DNA from: Paucisalibacillus globulus
GTDB lineage: Bacteria; Bacillota; Bacilli; Bacillales; Amphibacillaceae
Direction of reading: 5' to 3'
Assembly (NCBI RefSeq): GCF_900184735.1
Contig: NZ_LT855386.1
Location: 394,988-458,987, forward strand
DNA: 64,000 bases
Shown here: positions 18,571 to 27,557 of the stretch, in pieces
Numbering within the stretch: position 1 is the stretch's first letter
How the letters are laid out: each line of letters begins with the position of its first letter
Position numbers and translations under genes: made by a program
The notes under the pieces: generated by a model
The model's database searches: none
Seen by the model: only the letters and a program-made list of their open reading frames with translations
What the model was told of the DNA's origin: nothing

Positions 18571-18593
18571 ATTGTAACATGGAATCGCTTTCA
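18571..18593 (-). promoter_or_regulatory. Candidate promoter with CcpA cre box upstream of the molybdoenzyme operon
   Basis: On the minus strand TGAAAGCGATTCCA (18580-18593) matches the B. subtilis cre consensus TGWAANCGNTNWCA at all but one position. It abuts an extended -10 TGTTACAAT (-10 hexamer at 18571-18576); the -35 is weak. The box would lie just upstream of the -10, the position for repression. The start codon is about 90 bases downstream. This is inference from sequence. Confidence 0.5.
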
Positions 18594-18702
18594 ATTAAAT
18601 GTTAAATACTTTCCTTTGATATTCCTTCTATTGTTATATGTCTATGGTAACGAATCAAACTTTTAGAATCCTGGTGAACAAATTATTTTTTTCTTTTGTA
18701 AT

Positions 18703-18729
18703 AAAAAAAGCCCTAATATACAGGACTTT
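18703..18729 (-). terminator. Terminator of the XRE-cupin gene
   Basis: Minus-strand stem AAGTCCT/AGGGCTT with a 7-base loop, followed by seven T, just after the regulator stop codon. Confidence 0.8.
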
Positions 18730-18739
18730 GTTTTTCTAT

Positions 18740-19300
18740 CTATAATGGATTGTCTATAAAGAATGTTAATACTTTTGCTTCATTTTCATCAACAGGAATG
18801 AATAAATGCGGCTTTGACCCTTGAAAACATGCACTATCTCCCTTTTCCATAAAATAATTCTTCCCATCATAAGAGAGGTATATAGAGCCTTCCAAGACAA
18901 AAATAAACTCGTCCTGGGAGTGGGTATAAGATTCTTGTCTTAAATTTAGGTTTTTAGGAGTAACATGTACAATGGTTGGTTCAAACCCAGATAACGAAGA
19001 ACGATTAGCAAGTAACTCGTACGAATAACCCATATTATCATCACCAATTCTTGCTCGCCTATTACTTTTTGGCAGAAATACCAAGTCCTGTTCTTCTCTA
19101 TCATCAATTAACCACGAGAGAGAGACATCTAGGGCTTCACTTATTTTAGACAGGGTGGCTACCGCTGATGCTGTTTGACCATTTTCTATTTTAGATAACA
19201 TACTTTTTGAAATACCAGATAAATCAGCAACTTGCTGTTGAGTTAATTTTTTACGTAATCGTAATTCTTTTATTTTCTTTCCGATAGTTTCAAGATTAAT
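18740..19300 (-). CDS. XRE-family regulator with C-terminal cupin
   Basis: A helix-turn-helix of the Xre/lambda-repressor type occupies about residues 5-60 (LTQQQVADLSGISKSMLSKIENG). A linker and a cupin_2 domain follow at about residues 105-180 (SYTHSQDEFIFVLEGSIYLSYDG ... GDSACFQG). The family controls amino-acid, polyamine or aldehyde metabolism in other bacteria; the ligand here is unknown. Start choice is unusual. The only well-placed ribosome site (GAGGGGAG) is seven bases before an ATT codon at 19300. The in-frame TTG at 19330 has no site and lies almost at the inferred transcription start. The ATT start is preferred. Confidence 0.85.
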   Translation of the reverse strand: MNLETIGKKIKELRLRKKLTQQQVADLSGISKSMLSKIENGQTASAVATLSKISEALDVSLSWLIDDREEQDLVFLPKSNRRARIGDDNMGYSYELLANRSSLSGFEPTIVHVTPKNLNLRQESYTHSQDEFIFVLEGSIYLSYDGKNYFMEKGDSACFQGSKPHLFIPVDENEAKVLTFFIDNPL

Positions 19301-19340
19301 TGTATTTCTCCCCTCTCTGGCTGCGAACAATATTTCTTAT

Positions 19341-19370
19341 ATAATAGATTATAGTTATAAAGCTAGTCAA
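19341..19370 (-). promoter_or_regulatory. Sigma-A promoter of the XRE-cupin gene
   Basis: Minus-strand -35 TTGACT (19365-19370), an 18-base spacer and -10 TATTAT (19341-19346). Transcription would begin near 19333, so the leader ahead of the ATT start is about 30 bases and contains the GAGGGGAG site. Confidence 0.65.
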
Positions 19371-19412
19371 GATACGTAACTTAACGGGTGACTATTAGAC
19401 TTACTTAAGTCC

Positions 19413-19446
19413 GAAAAAAAATGACTATAAGAATTCTATAGTCATT
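19413..19446 (-). terminator. Terminator of the HMG-CoA lyase gene
   Basis: Near-palindrome TGACTATAGAATTCTTATAGTCA followed on the minus strand by eight T (19413-19420). With only short A/T on the other side it acts mainly leftward. Confidence 0.8.
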
Positions 19447-19485
19447 TTAAATCTCAGTATAGCGTTATAATTGGCAGGAGAAAGG

Positions 19486-20391
19486 TTAAGCAGTTCCTTC
19501 AATATAGGCTAAAGAGCGACTCGGGAGTTTTTTTCCTAATCTATTTTGAATAAAAATAGAAGCCTCTTGAATCTTTTTATCTATTATCCCAGTTCTTACC
19601 CCTAATCCATGTAACAAATATAACACGTCATTGGTCGCAACATTTCCAGCAGCCCCTGGAGCATAAGGACAACCACCAAGTCCCCCAATGGATGTATCAA
19701 ATCTGGTTATACCATAGTTTAAGGAAGTCATTATATTAGCGATTGCCATTCCTCTTGTATCATGAAAGTGCAAGATTACTTTTTCTTTAGGAAATCTCTT
19801 TAGAATTTCTTCTAGTAGCAATTCCACTTGTGAAGGAACTGCTGATCCAATTGTATCTCCGAGTGAAATGTCGTCAACCCCATCCTCAATCAATTGGTCA
19901 AATACACGCAAAACTTGATTGGGATTAATCCTACCTTCAAACGGACAGTCAAAGACTGTTGACACATATCCTGTTACCTTTTTACCTTCTTTTTTAGCCT
20001 CTGTGATAACTTGTTTCAAAACCGGGTAAGTTTCCGCGATTGATTTATTAATGTTTTTACGGTTATGTGTTTCACTTGCTGACATAAACACAGATGCACC
20101 ATCAATTCCTGCTTCTAATGCATTCTCTAGACCTCTCATATTGGGAATTAATGCTGAATATAACACATCTGGATTTCGTGTTATCCGCTTCCCAACTTCT
20201 TTGGCATCAGCTAAGGCTGGGATCCATTTAGGATTAACAAATGAAGAATACTCAATTTCCTTTATTCCCGAGTTTGAAAGCATATCAATCCACGCTACTT
20301 TATCATCGGTTGAGATAAACTGTTTCTCATTTTGCAAACCATCACGTGGTCCAACTTCTTTTAACGTAACAAAATCCGGCCATTTTCCCAC
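19486..20391 (-). CDS. Hydroxymethylglutaryl-CoA lyase
   Basis: 301 aa of the DRE-TIM metallolyase family (B. subtilis YngG/MvaB type). It cleaves HMG-CoA to acetyl-CoA and acetoacetate, the last step of leucine breakdown. Seen: LKEVGPRDGLQNE with the metal- and substrate-binding Arg-Asp, HFHDTRGMA with metal-ligand histidines, and the signature GGLGGCPYAPGAAGN with the catalytic cysteine. A GTG start follows AAGGAGGGA. No other leucine-degradation gene is adjacent, unlike the yngEFGHIJ cluster of B. subtilis. Confidence 0.93.
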   Translation of the reverse strand: MGKWPDFVTLKEVGPRDGLQNEKQFISTDDKVAWIDMLSNSGIKEIEYSSFVNPKWIPALADAKEVGKRITRNPDVLYSALIPNMRGLENALEAGIDGASVFMSASETHNRKNINKSIAETYPVLKQVITEAKKEGKKVTGYVSTVFDCPFEGRINPNQVLRVFDQLIEDGVDDISLGDTIGSAVPSQVELLLEEILKRFPKEKVILHFHDTRGMAIANIMTSLNYGITRFDTSIGGLGGCPYAPGAAGNVATNDVLYLLHGLGVRTGIIDKKIQEASIFIQNRLGKKLPSRSLAYIEGTA

Positions 20392-20514
20392 GAACTTCCC
20401 TCCTTAACCTTATATTCACCCAAGAGTCCTTATCAGGAATACGTTTTCACCAGTATAGAAAATTTTTTATATTATACAATATGAAAATAAGAAAAGAATC
20501 GTTTATAAAAGCAT

Positions 20515-20546
20515 ATTCAATTTTGTATCGTTTCATTCAATTTTGT
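20515..20546. repeat. Tandem 12-bp direct repeats upstream of the HMG-CoA lyase gene
   Basis: ATTCAATTTTGT occurs at 20515-20526 and 20535-20546, exactly 20 bp apart (two helical turns); the second copy extends to the inverted repeat ATTCAATTTTGTTGAAT. On the minus strand they lie 40-75 bases upstream of a TATAAT (20471-20476). A regulator-binding site is inferred. The rest of the gap 20392-20774 is AT-rich and otherwise featureless, apart from the GGAAAGGA site before prfC. Confidence 0.4.
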
Positions 20547-20774
20547 TGAATATAGTTTAACGAAGTATCATAATATTGTCAACTTACGAACCATTATCCA
20601 TGTAAGATTATAAACTGCCTATATATCTTAAAAATCATCAACGGAACTATTTATTCAACTATACAGACCCGAAAAGAATATAGTATTATAGGAAAGTGCC
20701 TAAGCCATTGCGGTATAGTAATGGACGAATGAAGCTCGAAATAATGTGAATTTTACTTTGGAAAGGAATTATTT

Positions 20775-22361
20775 ATGACGATTAAAGAGGAAGTTGCAAA
20801 ACGAAAAACGTTTGCTATTATATCTCACCCAGATGCCGGAAAAACAACACTTACAGAAAAGCTATTACTGTACGGTAACTTAATTCGCTCTGCAGGTACT
20901 GTTAAAGGTAAAAAGTCAGGAAAATTTGCCACCTCAGATTGGATGGAAATTGAAAAGCAACGTGGTATCTCCGTTACATCCAGTGTTATGAATTTCCCTT
21001 ATAAGGATTTTCAAGTTAATATTCTTGATACACCTGGACACGAGGACTTTAGTGAGGACACTTATCGTACATTAACAGCTGTTGATAGTGTGGTAATGAT
21101 TATTGATTCGGTTAAAGGAATTGAGGCCCAAACAATCAAGTTATTTAAAGTATGTAGAATGCGTGGTATACCTATCTTTACTTTTATAAACAAATTAGAC
21201 CGTGAAGGTAGAGAGCCCCTTGAGTTATTAGAGGAAATAGAAGAAGTATTAGAAATTGAAACTTACCCAATGAACTGGCCAGTAGGTATGGGAAAGAGGT
21301 TTCATGGTATTTTTGACCGTTCTAATGAACAATTTATTAAATTTAACGGTAATGAAGAGGAAACACATATTCCTTATGCCGAGTTAGATAATCCTGATTA
21401 TCTAGATATTACAAATTCAAATGAATATAGCACGGCTAAGGAGGAACTTGAATTATTAGATGAGGCTGGCGATCAATTTTCAATGGAAGCTGTAATAAAC
21501 GGAGAACAAACACCTGTATTTTTCGGAAGTGCATTAGCTCCATTCGGTGTACATGACTTTTTTGATACGTTTATTTCCCTTGCACCGACTCCAGGCCCAC
21601 GTAGATCAACAGAAGGTGTAGTCGCACCAGCTGACTCAAATTTCTCTGGTTTCATCTTTAAGATTCAAGCTAATATGAATCCAGCACACCGTGACAGAAT
21701 TGCATTTGTACGGGTATGCTCAGGGAAATTTGAGCGAGGAATGAGTGTGAAACTATCGAGAACGGGAAAAATATTTAAACTTTCTCAATCCCAGCAAATA
21801 GTTGCTTCATCGCGCGATACTATAGATGAAGCATATGCTGGTGATATAATAGGAATTTATGATCCAAATGCATATCAAATAGGTGATACATTGATAGAAG
21901 GAAAAGCAGACTTCGAGTTTGATGAACTTCCAAAATTCCCACCTGAATTGTTTAAGAAAGTAATGGCAAAAAACGTCATGAAATCCAAGCAATTTAAAAA
22001 GGGAATTGATCAGCTAGTACAAGAAGGTGCGATTCAGTTATTTAAAGACAAGCGGACAGAATCTTATATTATTGGAGCAGTAGGTGAACTCCAATATGAA
22101 GTATTTAAGTACCGAATGGAAAATGAATATAATGTAGAAGTACTGTTTGAATCCATTGGCGAAAGAATTCCGCGTTGGTTAAAAACAGAACAAGTTAAAG
22201 AATCTTTATTTGACGACCGTAATCTGTTAGTTCGAGATCGCGAAGACAATTATATAGTCCTTTTCCGAAATGAGTTTGCCCTAAACTGGTTTAGAGATAA
22301 TCATGAAGACATTGATTTAATCGATTTATTTGAGACAAATTCTTATAGTCAGGTCAAATAA
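20775..22361 (+). CDS. prfC: Peptide chain release factor 3
   Basis: 528 aa translational GTPase that recycles RF1/RF2 from the ribosome. G-motifs: G1 HPDAGKTT (about residues 18-25), G2 near RGISVTS, G3 [17 protein letters not shown]4 NKLD. The C-terminal domain III ends near [10 protein letters not shown]. Length matches the family. prfC is patchily distributed in Bacillaceae. The gene is monocistronic with a strong terminator. A GGAAAGGAA site precedes the ATG. Confidence 0.96.
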   Translation: MTIKEEVAKRKTFAIISHPDAGKTTLTEKLLLYGNLIRSAGTVKGKKSGKFATSDWMEIEKQRGISVTSSVMNFPYKDFQVNILDTPGHEDFSEDTYRTLTAVDSVVMIIDSVKGIEAQTIKLFKVCRMRGIPIFTFINKLDREGREPLELLEEIEEVLEIETYPMNWPVGMGKRFHGIFDRSNEQFIKFNGNEEETHIPYAELDNPDYLDITNSNEYSTAKEELELLDEAGDQFSMEAVINGEQTPVFFGSALAPFGVHDFFDTFISLAPTPGPRRSTEGVVAPADSNFSGFIFKIQANMNPAHRDRIAFVRVCSGKFERGMSVKLSRTGKIFKLSQSQQIVASSRDTIDEAYAGDIIGIYDPNAYQIGDTLIEGKADFEFDELPKFPPELFKKVMAKNVMKSKQFKKGIDQLVQEGAIQLFKDKRTESYIIGAVGELQYEVFKYRMENEYNVEVLFESIGERIPRWLKTEQVKESLFDDRNLLVRDREDNYIVLFRNEFALNWFRDNHEDIDLIDLFETNSYSQVK

Positions 22362-22363
22362 TT

Positions 22364-22406
22364 AAGCAGTATGTAACAAGACTTCTAGTCTTGCTACATA
22401 CTGCTT
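22364..22406. terminator. Bidirectional terminator shared by prfC and the kinase-like gene
   Basis: Long stem AAGCAGTATGTA-CAAGACT with its complement (one bulged base) and a 3-base loop, then TTTT on the plus strand. It contains the last codons and TAG stop of the minus-strand kinase gene (22394), so convergent genes share it. Confidence 0.85.
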
Positions 22407-23248
22407 TTCCAATCATAATAAAACTCTTGTACACTTCGATAACGCTTGTTTCTATCCTTCTCCACCGCTTTAATTGCTACATCATATAATTCACTCGATG
22501 CTTCCCATTTCTCCATTGAACGGTCTAATTCACCGCCTAACAGTCCAAAGCAGATTGCCCCCATATTAAACACATTCGTTCTTTCATCAATTATTGCGTG
22601 AAGTTCAAACTCTTCCGGAGACATAAATCGGGAAGATCCCCACATTCGTCCCATCTGGTTTTTATATGGTTTCGTATGATATAAATCGATATCACATATT
22701 TTAGCTAGGTTATTTTTGAAGTCATATAGGATACTTCCATCATAAAAATCAATCGCAACATAATTATTTTCTTCCACATGAACATGGAACTCAAGGATGG
22801 TATTCACTACCTCTAATCGGTGCATTAAGGGCAATTTTCTAAATCTAAAATAAGGTGAATCAGGATGTTCATATTTATTAGGTGGTGGGAAATCCCAATG
22901 ATTATGCAGCGTTTCCCCACCAAACCAATCAAATAATAGAGCGAAACCCTTTTCTGTCTCAAAACAATCCATTAATTCAACCAAATATGGGTATTTTAGG
23001 TCGGAATATATCGTCACTGAATTTTTTAAATGCTGAATTGCTATGTCCGGGTTCACTGATGAATTTATTGTCTTTGCTCCAGCATATTTGATAAAGCGTC
23101 TCTTACCTTTAATTTTTATTCCGAAACATATATTTCCTGAATCTTGCTGATCAAATACTGAAAATACTTCTCCAAGTCTCTCTAACCAAGAAAAGTCTTG
23201 ATCCTCTTTTAATTCAAATGTTAATCCATTAATCGTCTTTGTTACCAT
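22394..23248 (-). CDS. Serine/threonine protein kinase-like protein
   Basis: 284 aa with a kinase-like layout: RRFIKYAGAK (candidate Lys), a hinge region ALLFDWFGGETL, the catalytic-loop equivalent NYVAIDFYDGSILYD, CDIDLY in place of DFG, and SRFMSPEEF in place of APE. The usual HRD is missing, so catalysis may be altered or lost. The C-terminal piece KRYRSVQEF is typical of the kinase C-lobe. It is cytoplasmic with no membrane segment. It starts 15 bases after a 53-aa membrane peptide gene and is probably co-transcribed with it. Partner and substrate are unknown. Confidence 0.75.
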   Translation of the reverse strand: MVTKTINGLTFELKEDQDFSWLERLGEVFSVFDQQDSGNICFGIKIKGKRRFIKYAGAKTINSSVNPDIAIQHLKNSVTIYSDLKYPYLVELMDCFETEKGFALLFDWFGGETLHNHWDFPPPNKYEHPDSPYFRFRKLPLMHRLEVVNTILEFHVHVEENNYVAIDFYDGSILYDFKNNLAKICDIDLYHTKPYKNQMGRMWGSSRFMSPEEFELHAIIDERTNVFNMGAICFGLLGGELDRSMEKWEASSELYDVAIKAVEKDRNKRYRSVQEFYYDWKSSM

Positions 23249-23263
23249 ATTTATACCTTACCT

Positions 23264-23425
23264 TTACTCTTTCTTATTTGCTCCTATCATAGAAACAATA
23301 GTTGAGAACAAGAACCCTGTGCCTAGTCCTATAAATAATCCTGCAACTAAATGCCCCATTGCCATTCCAATTCCCATTCCAATAAACAAACCTGCAGGAA
23401 TTAACATGTTATTTTTATGATTCAA
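23264..23425 (-). CDS. 53-aa glycine-rich membrane peptide, TTG start
   Basis: 53 codons from a TTG preceded by GGAGGG at six bases. The product has two hydrophobic helices with glycine-zipper spacing (GLFIGMGIGMAMG and GLFIGLGTGFLF) and a short NKKE tail. It lies directly upstream of the kinase-like gene with a 15-base gap. No family is recognised. It could anchor or sense for the kinase; this is inference from context. Confidence 0.7.
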   Translation of the reverse strand: MNHKNNMLIPAGLFIGMGIGMAMGHLVAGLFIGLGTGFLFSTIVSMIGANKKE

Positions 23426-23590
23426 TCAATTCCCTCCCTTTTTTATTTTCTTAATCATTCTATGATTTTAACATAATTCACCACTTTCATCTCCCTAGTT
23501 TTTTTAAGTTCAATATCATCTATATTTACTATGTTTTACATTTATGGGTACGCTAAAGGAGAGTATATGTCAATGTTAGGAGTGAATTTG

Positions 23591-25063
23591 ATGGATCTTT
23601 ATTCTAAGTTAACTAAAAATTATATATCTGGTGAATGGAAAAATGGTAATGGGAATACAGAACTTGAAGTAGATAATCCATATAGTGGGGAGATTATAGG
23701 TAAGATAAAAACGGCAAGTATTGATGATATTAACGAAGCTTATGAATCTGCCAAAGAAGCACAAAAAATATGGAAAGATAAAAATCCTTTTGAAAGATCA
23801 CAAATTATGGAAAAGGCAGTTCAACTCTTTGAATCACATCGAGAAGAGCTGGTGAACATATTAATCAAAGAAAGTGGTTCTTCACATCTTAAGGCAAATG
23901 TTGAGGTTGATTTTGTAATTGCGATTACAAAAGAATCTGCTTCGTTTCCATTACGTATGGGCGGTGAAATTATCCCCTCACTTGTTGCAGGTAAAGAAAA
24001 TAGGATATATCGCAAACCAGTAGGAGTTGTTGGTGTAATTGGACCATTTAACTTTCCAATGTACTTAGCTCAGCGATCGGTTGCCCCAGCGCTTGCAACT
24101 GGTAATGGGGTTGTATTAAAACCCGATAGTCAAACTCCTGTTTCAGGAGGAACTATTCTAGCCAAGATAATGGAAGAGGCCGGTGTCCCTAAAGGCTTAT
24201 TTAATGTCGTTATTCCTAATAGGAAAGAAGTCGGAGACAGGATGATTGAACATCCAATCCCTAGAGTCATATCGTTTACCGGGTCAACAGGTGTTGGTCG
24301 CCATATCGGGGAAGTCTGTGGTCGACTAATTAAAAAGTCAATTCTTGAACTCGGTGGAAATAATGCCCTGCTTGTACTCGAGGATGCCGATATAGACCGA
24401 GCAGTTAATTCCGCCCTCTTTGGTAAGTTTATGCATAACGGACAAATATGTATGTCACTTAACAGAATTATCGTACATGAAAAATTACATGATAAATTTG
24501 TTGATAAATTCGTAAGTCTCGCAAAGAAAATTAAGGTAGGTAATCCCGAAGAAAAAGATACTTTGATTGGACCCCTCATCAACAAAAGGTCAATAGAAAC
24601 CATATTAAGTCATATCGATAAAGCAAAGTCAGAAGGAGCAAAAATTGTCTTAGAAGGAAAAGTTGAAGGAAATGTTATGCACCCATATATATTAATTGGT
24701 AGTAATGAGGTTGCAACTGCTCAAAATGAGATGTTTGGGCCTGTAGCAACCATTATTAAGGTAAAAACTGACCAAGAGGCAATTGAAATTGCAAATGATA
24801 CGCAATATGGATTAAGTGGAGCTGTTCATGCTGGCACCGTCGAAAGGGGAGTAGAGGTAGCAAAACAAATCGTAACTGGAATGGTACATGTGAATGATCA
24901 AAGTGTTAATGATGAGCCTCTAATAGCCTTCGGTGGTGAAAAAGACTCTGGTATCGGTCGCTTTGGTGGTATTCGATCACTGCTTGAATTTACTACAGAA
25001 CAATGGATCTCAACACAAAGTGATGAAAGAGAAAGTCCATTTCATGTAAATTATCTAAAATAG
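23591..25063 (+). CDS. Aldehyde dehydrogenase family protein (vanillin/benzaldehyde DH-like)
   Basis: 490 aa NAD(P)+-dependent aldehyde dehydrogenase. Seen: GVVGVIGPFNFPMYL, FTGSTGVGRHIGE (cofactor loop), LELGGNNALLVLEDAD with the general-base Glu, and the catalytic Cys287 in HNGQICMSLNR. The general pattern is near B. subtilis YfmT. Two starts compete: ATG 23591 after AGGAG at eight bases, giving the usual family N-terminus, and ATG 23567 after AAAGGAG at five bases. The substrate is unknown, probably an aromatic or aliphatic aldehyde. Confidence 0.9.
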   Translation: MDLYSKLTKNYISGEWKNGNGNTELEVDNPYSGEIIGKIKTASIDDINEAYESAKEAQKIWKDKNPFERSQIMEKAVQLFESHREELVNILIKESGSSHLKANVEVDFVIAITKESASFPLRMGGEIIPSLVAGKENRIYRKPVGVVGVIGPFNFPMYLAQRSVAPALATGNGVVLKPDSQTPVSGGTILAKIMEEAGVPKGLFNVVIPNRKEVGDRMIEHPIPRVISFTGSTGVGRHIGEVCGRLIKKSILELGGNNALLVLEDADIDRAVNSALFGKFMHNGQICMSLNRIIVHEKLHDKFVDKFVSLAKKIKVGNPEEKDTLIGPLINKRSIETILSHIDKAKSEGAKIVLEGKVEGNVMHPYILIGSNEVATAQNEMFGPVATIIKVKTDQEAIEIANDTQYGLSGAVHAGTVERGVEVAKQIVTGMVHVNDQSVNDEPLIAFGGEKDSGIGRFGGIRSLLEFTTEQWISTQSDERESPFHVNYLK

Positions 25064-25120
25064 TAATTATTCATTTAAGTGTTGTATTAAATAATACTAG
25101 ACATATATTTAGCACATTTA

Positions 25121-25182
25121 AAGAGCGCTAAAACTAGCTTTCGGAAATATACGTAGCACTTAGAAAAAGCGCTCTTCTTTTT
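25121..25182 (+). terminator. Terminator of the aldehyde dehydrogenase gene
   Basis: Base stem AAGAGCGC/GCGCTCTT with a long ~40-base, partly structured loop, followed by CTTTTTTC. It may also serve the convergent FAH-family gene weakly. Confidence 0.65.
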
Positions 25183-25258
25183 TCAATTAGTACAAATAAT
25201 CCAAAAGCTAGTATGAAGCATTCTTTTAAAAAATTTGATTTGTTAATTCTCCACATTA

Positions 25259-26143
25259 TTATTGATTACTTATTTTCAAATCAATAACCGGATTTTTTAG
25301 ACTCTCAAATCCATCGATTTGGCACTCTACAATATCCCCATCCGAAATTTTAATTGCACCAGGTGTTCCGGTTGAGATAATGTCCCCTGGCTTTAGTGTC
25401 ATTACTTTTGAATGAAATGATACTAAATCCCATGGTTTAAAAGTCATATTATTTACTATATTTTTTCTATGTACTTCCCCATTTTTGATAGTGGAGACAT
25501 GAAGTTGTAATATATCTTCCACCTCTTCTCCAGTAATTAATTGTGGACCAAAACTAAAAAATGTATCAAAGCTTTTAGCTCGGGTTAAGTAACGAGGATT
25601 TTTTTCCAAAATATCCTCTGCGGTCATATCTAGTATGGTTGTAAATCCAGCAATTACATTAGGGACATCCTCTGGAGATACATTCTTACATTCTTTCCCT
25701 ATAATAATACCTAATTCTGCTTCAGCTGTTGTACGGTATGATTGATGTGGTACTTTAATTTGTTCACCTGGTCCGATTATTGTTGTGACTGGTTTCATAA
25801 AACTTGCTGGTTCTGTATTAGGGGCGACTTCATTTAAGTCAGATGCGTGATCTACGTAGTTCAACCCGATTCCCCATATCTTTCCTGGGTTTCGGTACAG
25901 AGGTTTGTATTGGACTTCGTGATGAGGGATTAATTCAAGTGTTGAATTTAACAATATCATTTCTTCTTTTTCTTTAATGAATTGATTCAATTCCTCCAAT
26001 TTCAGTTTTGCTATGAGATGGAATAGACTTGTTGGCCATCTATGACCTAACTTATCATTTAATAATTTTACTGGTAACAAACCTTCAAAGAAAACGATCC
26101 CTGCCTGTTCTTCCCCATCTAGTAAAATAGTTGCTAATTTCAT
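25259..26143 (-). CDS. Fumarylacetoacetate hydrolase (FAH) family protein
   Basis: 294 aa. The N-terminal ~80 residues are a lid-like domain. The FAH fold follows: IWGIGLNYVDHASDL, metal-binding TAEAELGIIIGKEC (Glu ligands), NDM-equivalent TTILDMTAED, RAKSFDTFFSFGP, and ISTGTPGAI. Such enzymes hydrolyse or decarboxylate beta-diketo and 2-oxo acids with Mg2+. It lies 12 bases after the LarA-like gene, so the two probably act in one pathway; the substrate is unknown. Confidence 0.88.
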   Translation of the reverse strand: MKLATILLDGEEQAGIVFFEGLLPVKLLNDKLGHRWPTSLFHLIAKLKLEELNQFIKEKEEMILLNSTLELIPHHEVQYKPLYRNPGKIWGIGLNYVDHASDLNEVAPNTEPASFMKPVTTIIGPGEQIKVPHQSYRTTAEAELGIIIGKECKNVSPEDVPNVIAGFTTILDMTAEDILEKNPRYLTRAKSFDTFFSFGPQLITGEEVEDILQLHVSTIKNGEVHRKNIVNNMTFKPWDLVSFHSKVMTLKPGDIISTGTPGAIKISDGDIVECQIDGFESLKNPVIDLKISNQ

Positions 26144-26155
26144 ATACTCTCTCCT

Positions 26156-27406
26156 CTATAATGGCATTATTTTATTAATTAGGTTACCCTTTTCAAATAA
26201 GAACTCTAATCTTCTAGTGACTGAATAATCTACTTGAGGAGACACTTCTTTTAAAGCAGATTCTGATACTATTACTCTACTAAGATGTAATGTATTAGGA
26301 ATCTGAACAATTTTTACATTTTCTTTATTAAGCCCAGGTCCAAGAGTTAATAGTGCATGGTTGATAGCCTCCTCTTCCGTAGGATAAATAAACGGAAACA
26401 TGGCCCTTCTTAAAAACGTGCTCGTAATACTATTCATATATGTTGCGTATTTATCTACCTTTGAAATTAACTTCTCTGTTGTAAAATCAGCTAGACCGAT
26501 ACCTTGTGCATTTCCATGGGATTGTTCTGCTAAGTCAAGAACTGCAATCCTTTTGACTATTGGCTTCTGAGGTTCTGGTATCCCATCAATCCGTAATCTT
26601 CCAATAATTGTAGGATCCATTCCAGTTCCGCTGTAACATTTCCCCATTTCCTCTACTATTAGTAAATCAATATTATCAATAGGTAATGATGGCATTAGAC
26701 TTTTGGATATATCCAGTAATTTAGCTTCCTCCTCATGCCAATTTTCTATTGATATTCCTTTTATTATAGAAGTCTGATCATAACTATCTTCAACAATCGC
26801 TAACCCCATACAGATTGGGCTATTTTCAATTGCGTACTTTGAGCCTTTTATGATATTATCTTCCATAAAATCAGATCCTTGGCTATGTATAAAACTAGCT
26901 CCTTTTTGTTTTCCCATCCCAACTGAAACCATTTTACTTAAACCACTTTCAATTTTCCCACTAAAGGCTGTGTGTGATTTAATTCGGTTAACTACTAAGA
27001 TAGCATCAGCTTGATAAGCAATCCTGTCCATATAAACTGGCATTTTTTCGTTAATATGACCTAATTTAACAACCTCCATTGTGGACCGAATCGGTACTCC
27101 TACCGAATCCTCAGTAATACCAAGTTGTTTTAATACTTCAACTTGTCCTTCTGCAGTTGCTCCACCATGACTTCCCATCGCTGGAAAAAGAAAGGGTTTC
27201 ATTTTTTTACTCTTTAAGAAATTCGCGATTTCTTTTAAAATTAATACAATATTATTTATTCCTCTACTGCCGGCAGTGATGGCTACTTCAGCATTAGGTG
27301 GTAATGCAATAAGTTGACTATTCCTTGACAGCTCTGACCATATAACTTCCTTTAGGTTTTCGAGCTTGGATGACTTGAACTTTAGCTCCAATTCATAACC
27401 AATCAC
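26156..27406 (-). CDS. LarA-like (DUF2088) lactate racemase-family protein
   Basis: 416 aa from a GTG start seven bases after CAGGGGG; the longer frame to 27439 lacks a site. The N-terminal half shows the lactate-racemase-like pattern: ITAGSRG, FPAMGSHGGATAEGQ, and VVNRIKSHTAFSGKIESGLSKM. True LarA needs a covalently bound nickel-pincer cofactor made by LarB, LarC and LarE, and none is in the window. It heads a two-gene unit with the FAH-family gene. It is likely an isomerase or racemase of a hydroxy acid, not necessarily lactate. Confidence 0.75.
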   Translation of the reverse strand: MIGYELELKFKSSKLENLKEVIWSELSRNSQLIALPPNAEVAITAGSRGINNIVLILKEIANFLKSKKMKPFLFPAMGSHGGATAEGQVEVLKQLGITEDSVGVPIRSTMEVVKLGHINEKMPVYMDRIAYQADAILVVNRIKSHTAFSGKIESGLSKMVSVGMGKQKGASFIHSQGSDFMEDNIIKGSKYAIENSPICMGLAIVEDSYDQTSIIKGISIENWHEEEAKLLDISKSLMPSLPIDNIDLLIVEEMGKCYSGTGMDPTIIGRLRIDGIPEPQKPIVKRIAVLDLAEQSHGNAQGIGLADFTTEKLISKVDKYATYMNSITSTFLRRAMFPFIYPTEEEAINHALLTLGPGLNKENVKIVQIPNTLHLSRVIVSESALKEVSPQVDYSVTRRLEFLFEKGNLINKIMPL

Positions 27407-27557
27407 ATTAATTCCCCCTGACAAAATGAACAAGCTCACACAACAGTATACACCAAATGTTCAAAATATTCACTACGCATTATAAAAAGTCAGTGATAGA
27501 TCTCTTATTTTGGGTACTAACATCATTCTAGGGAATAATAGGGGTGGAGGTGATAAG

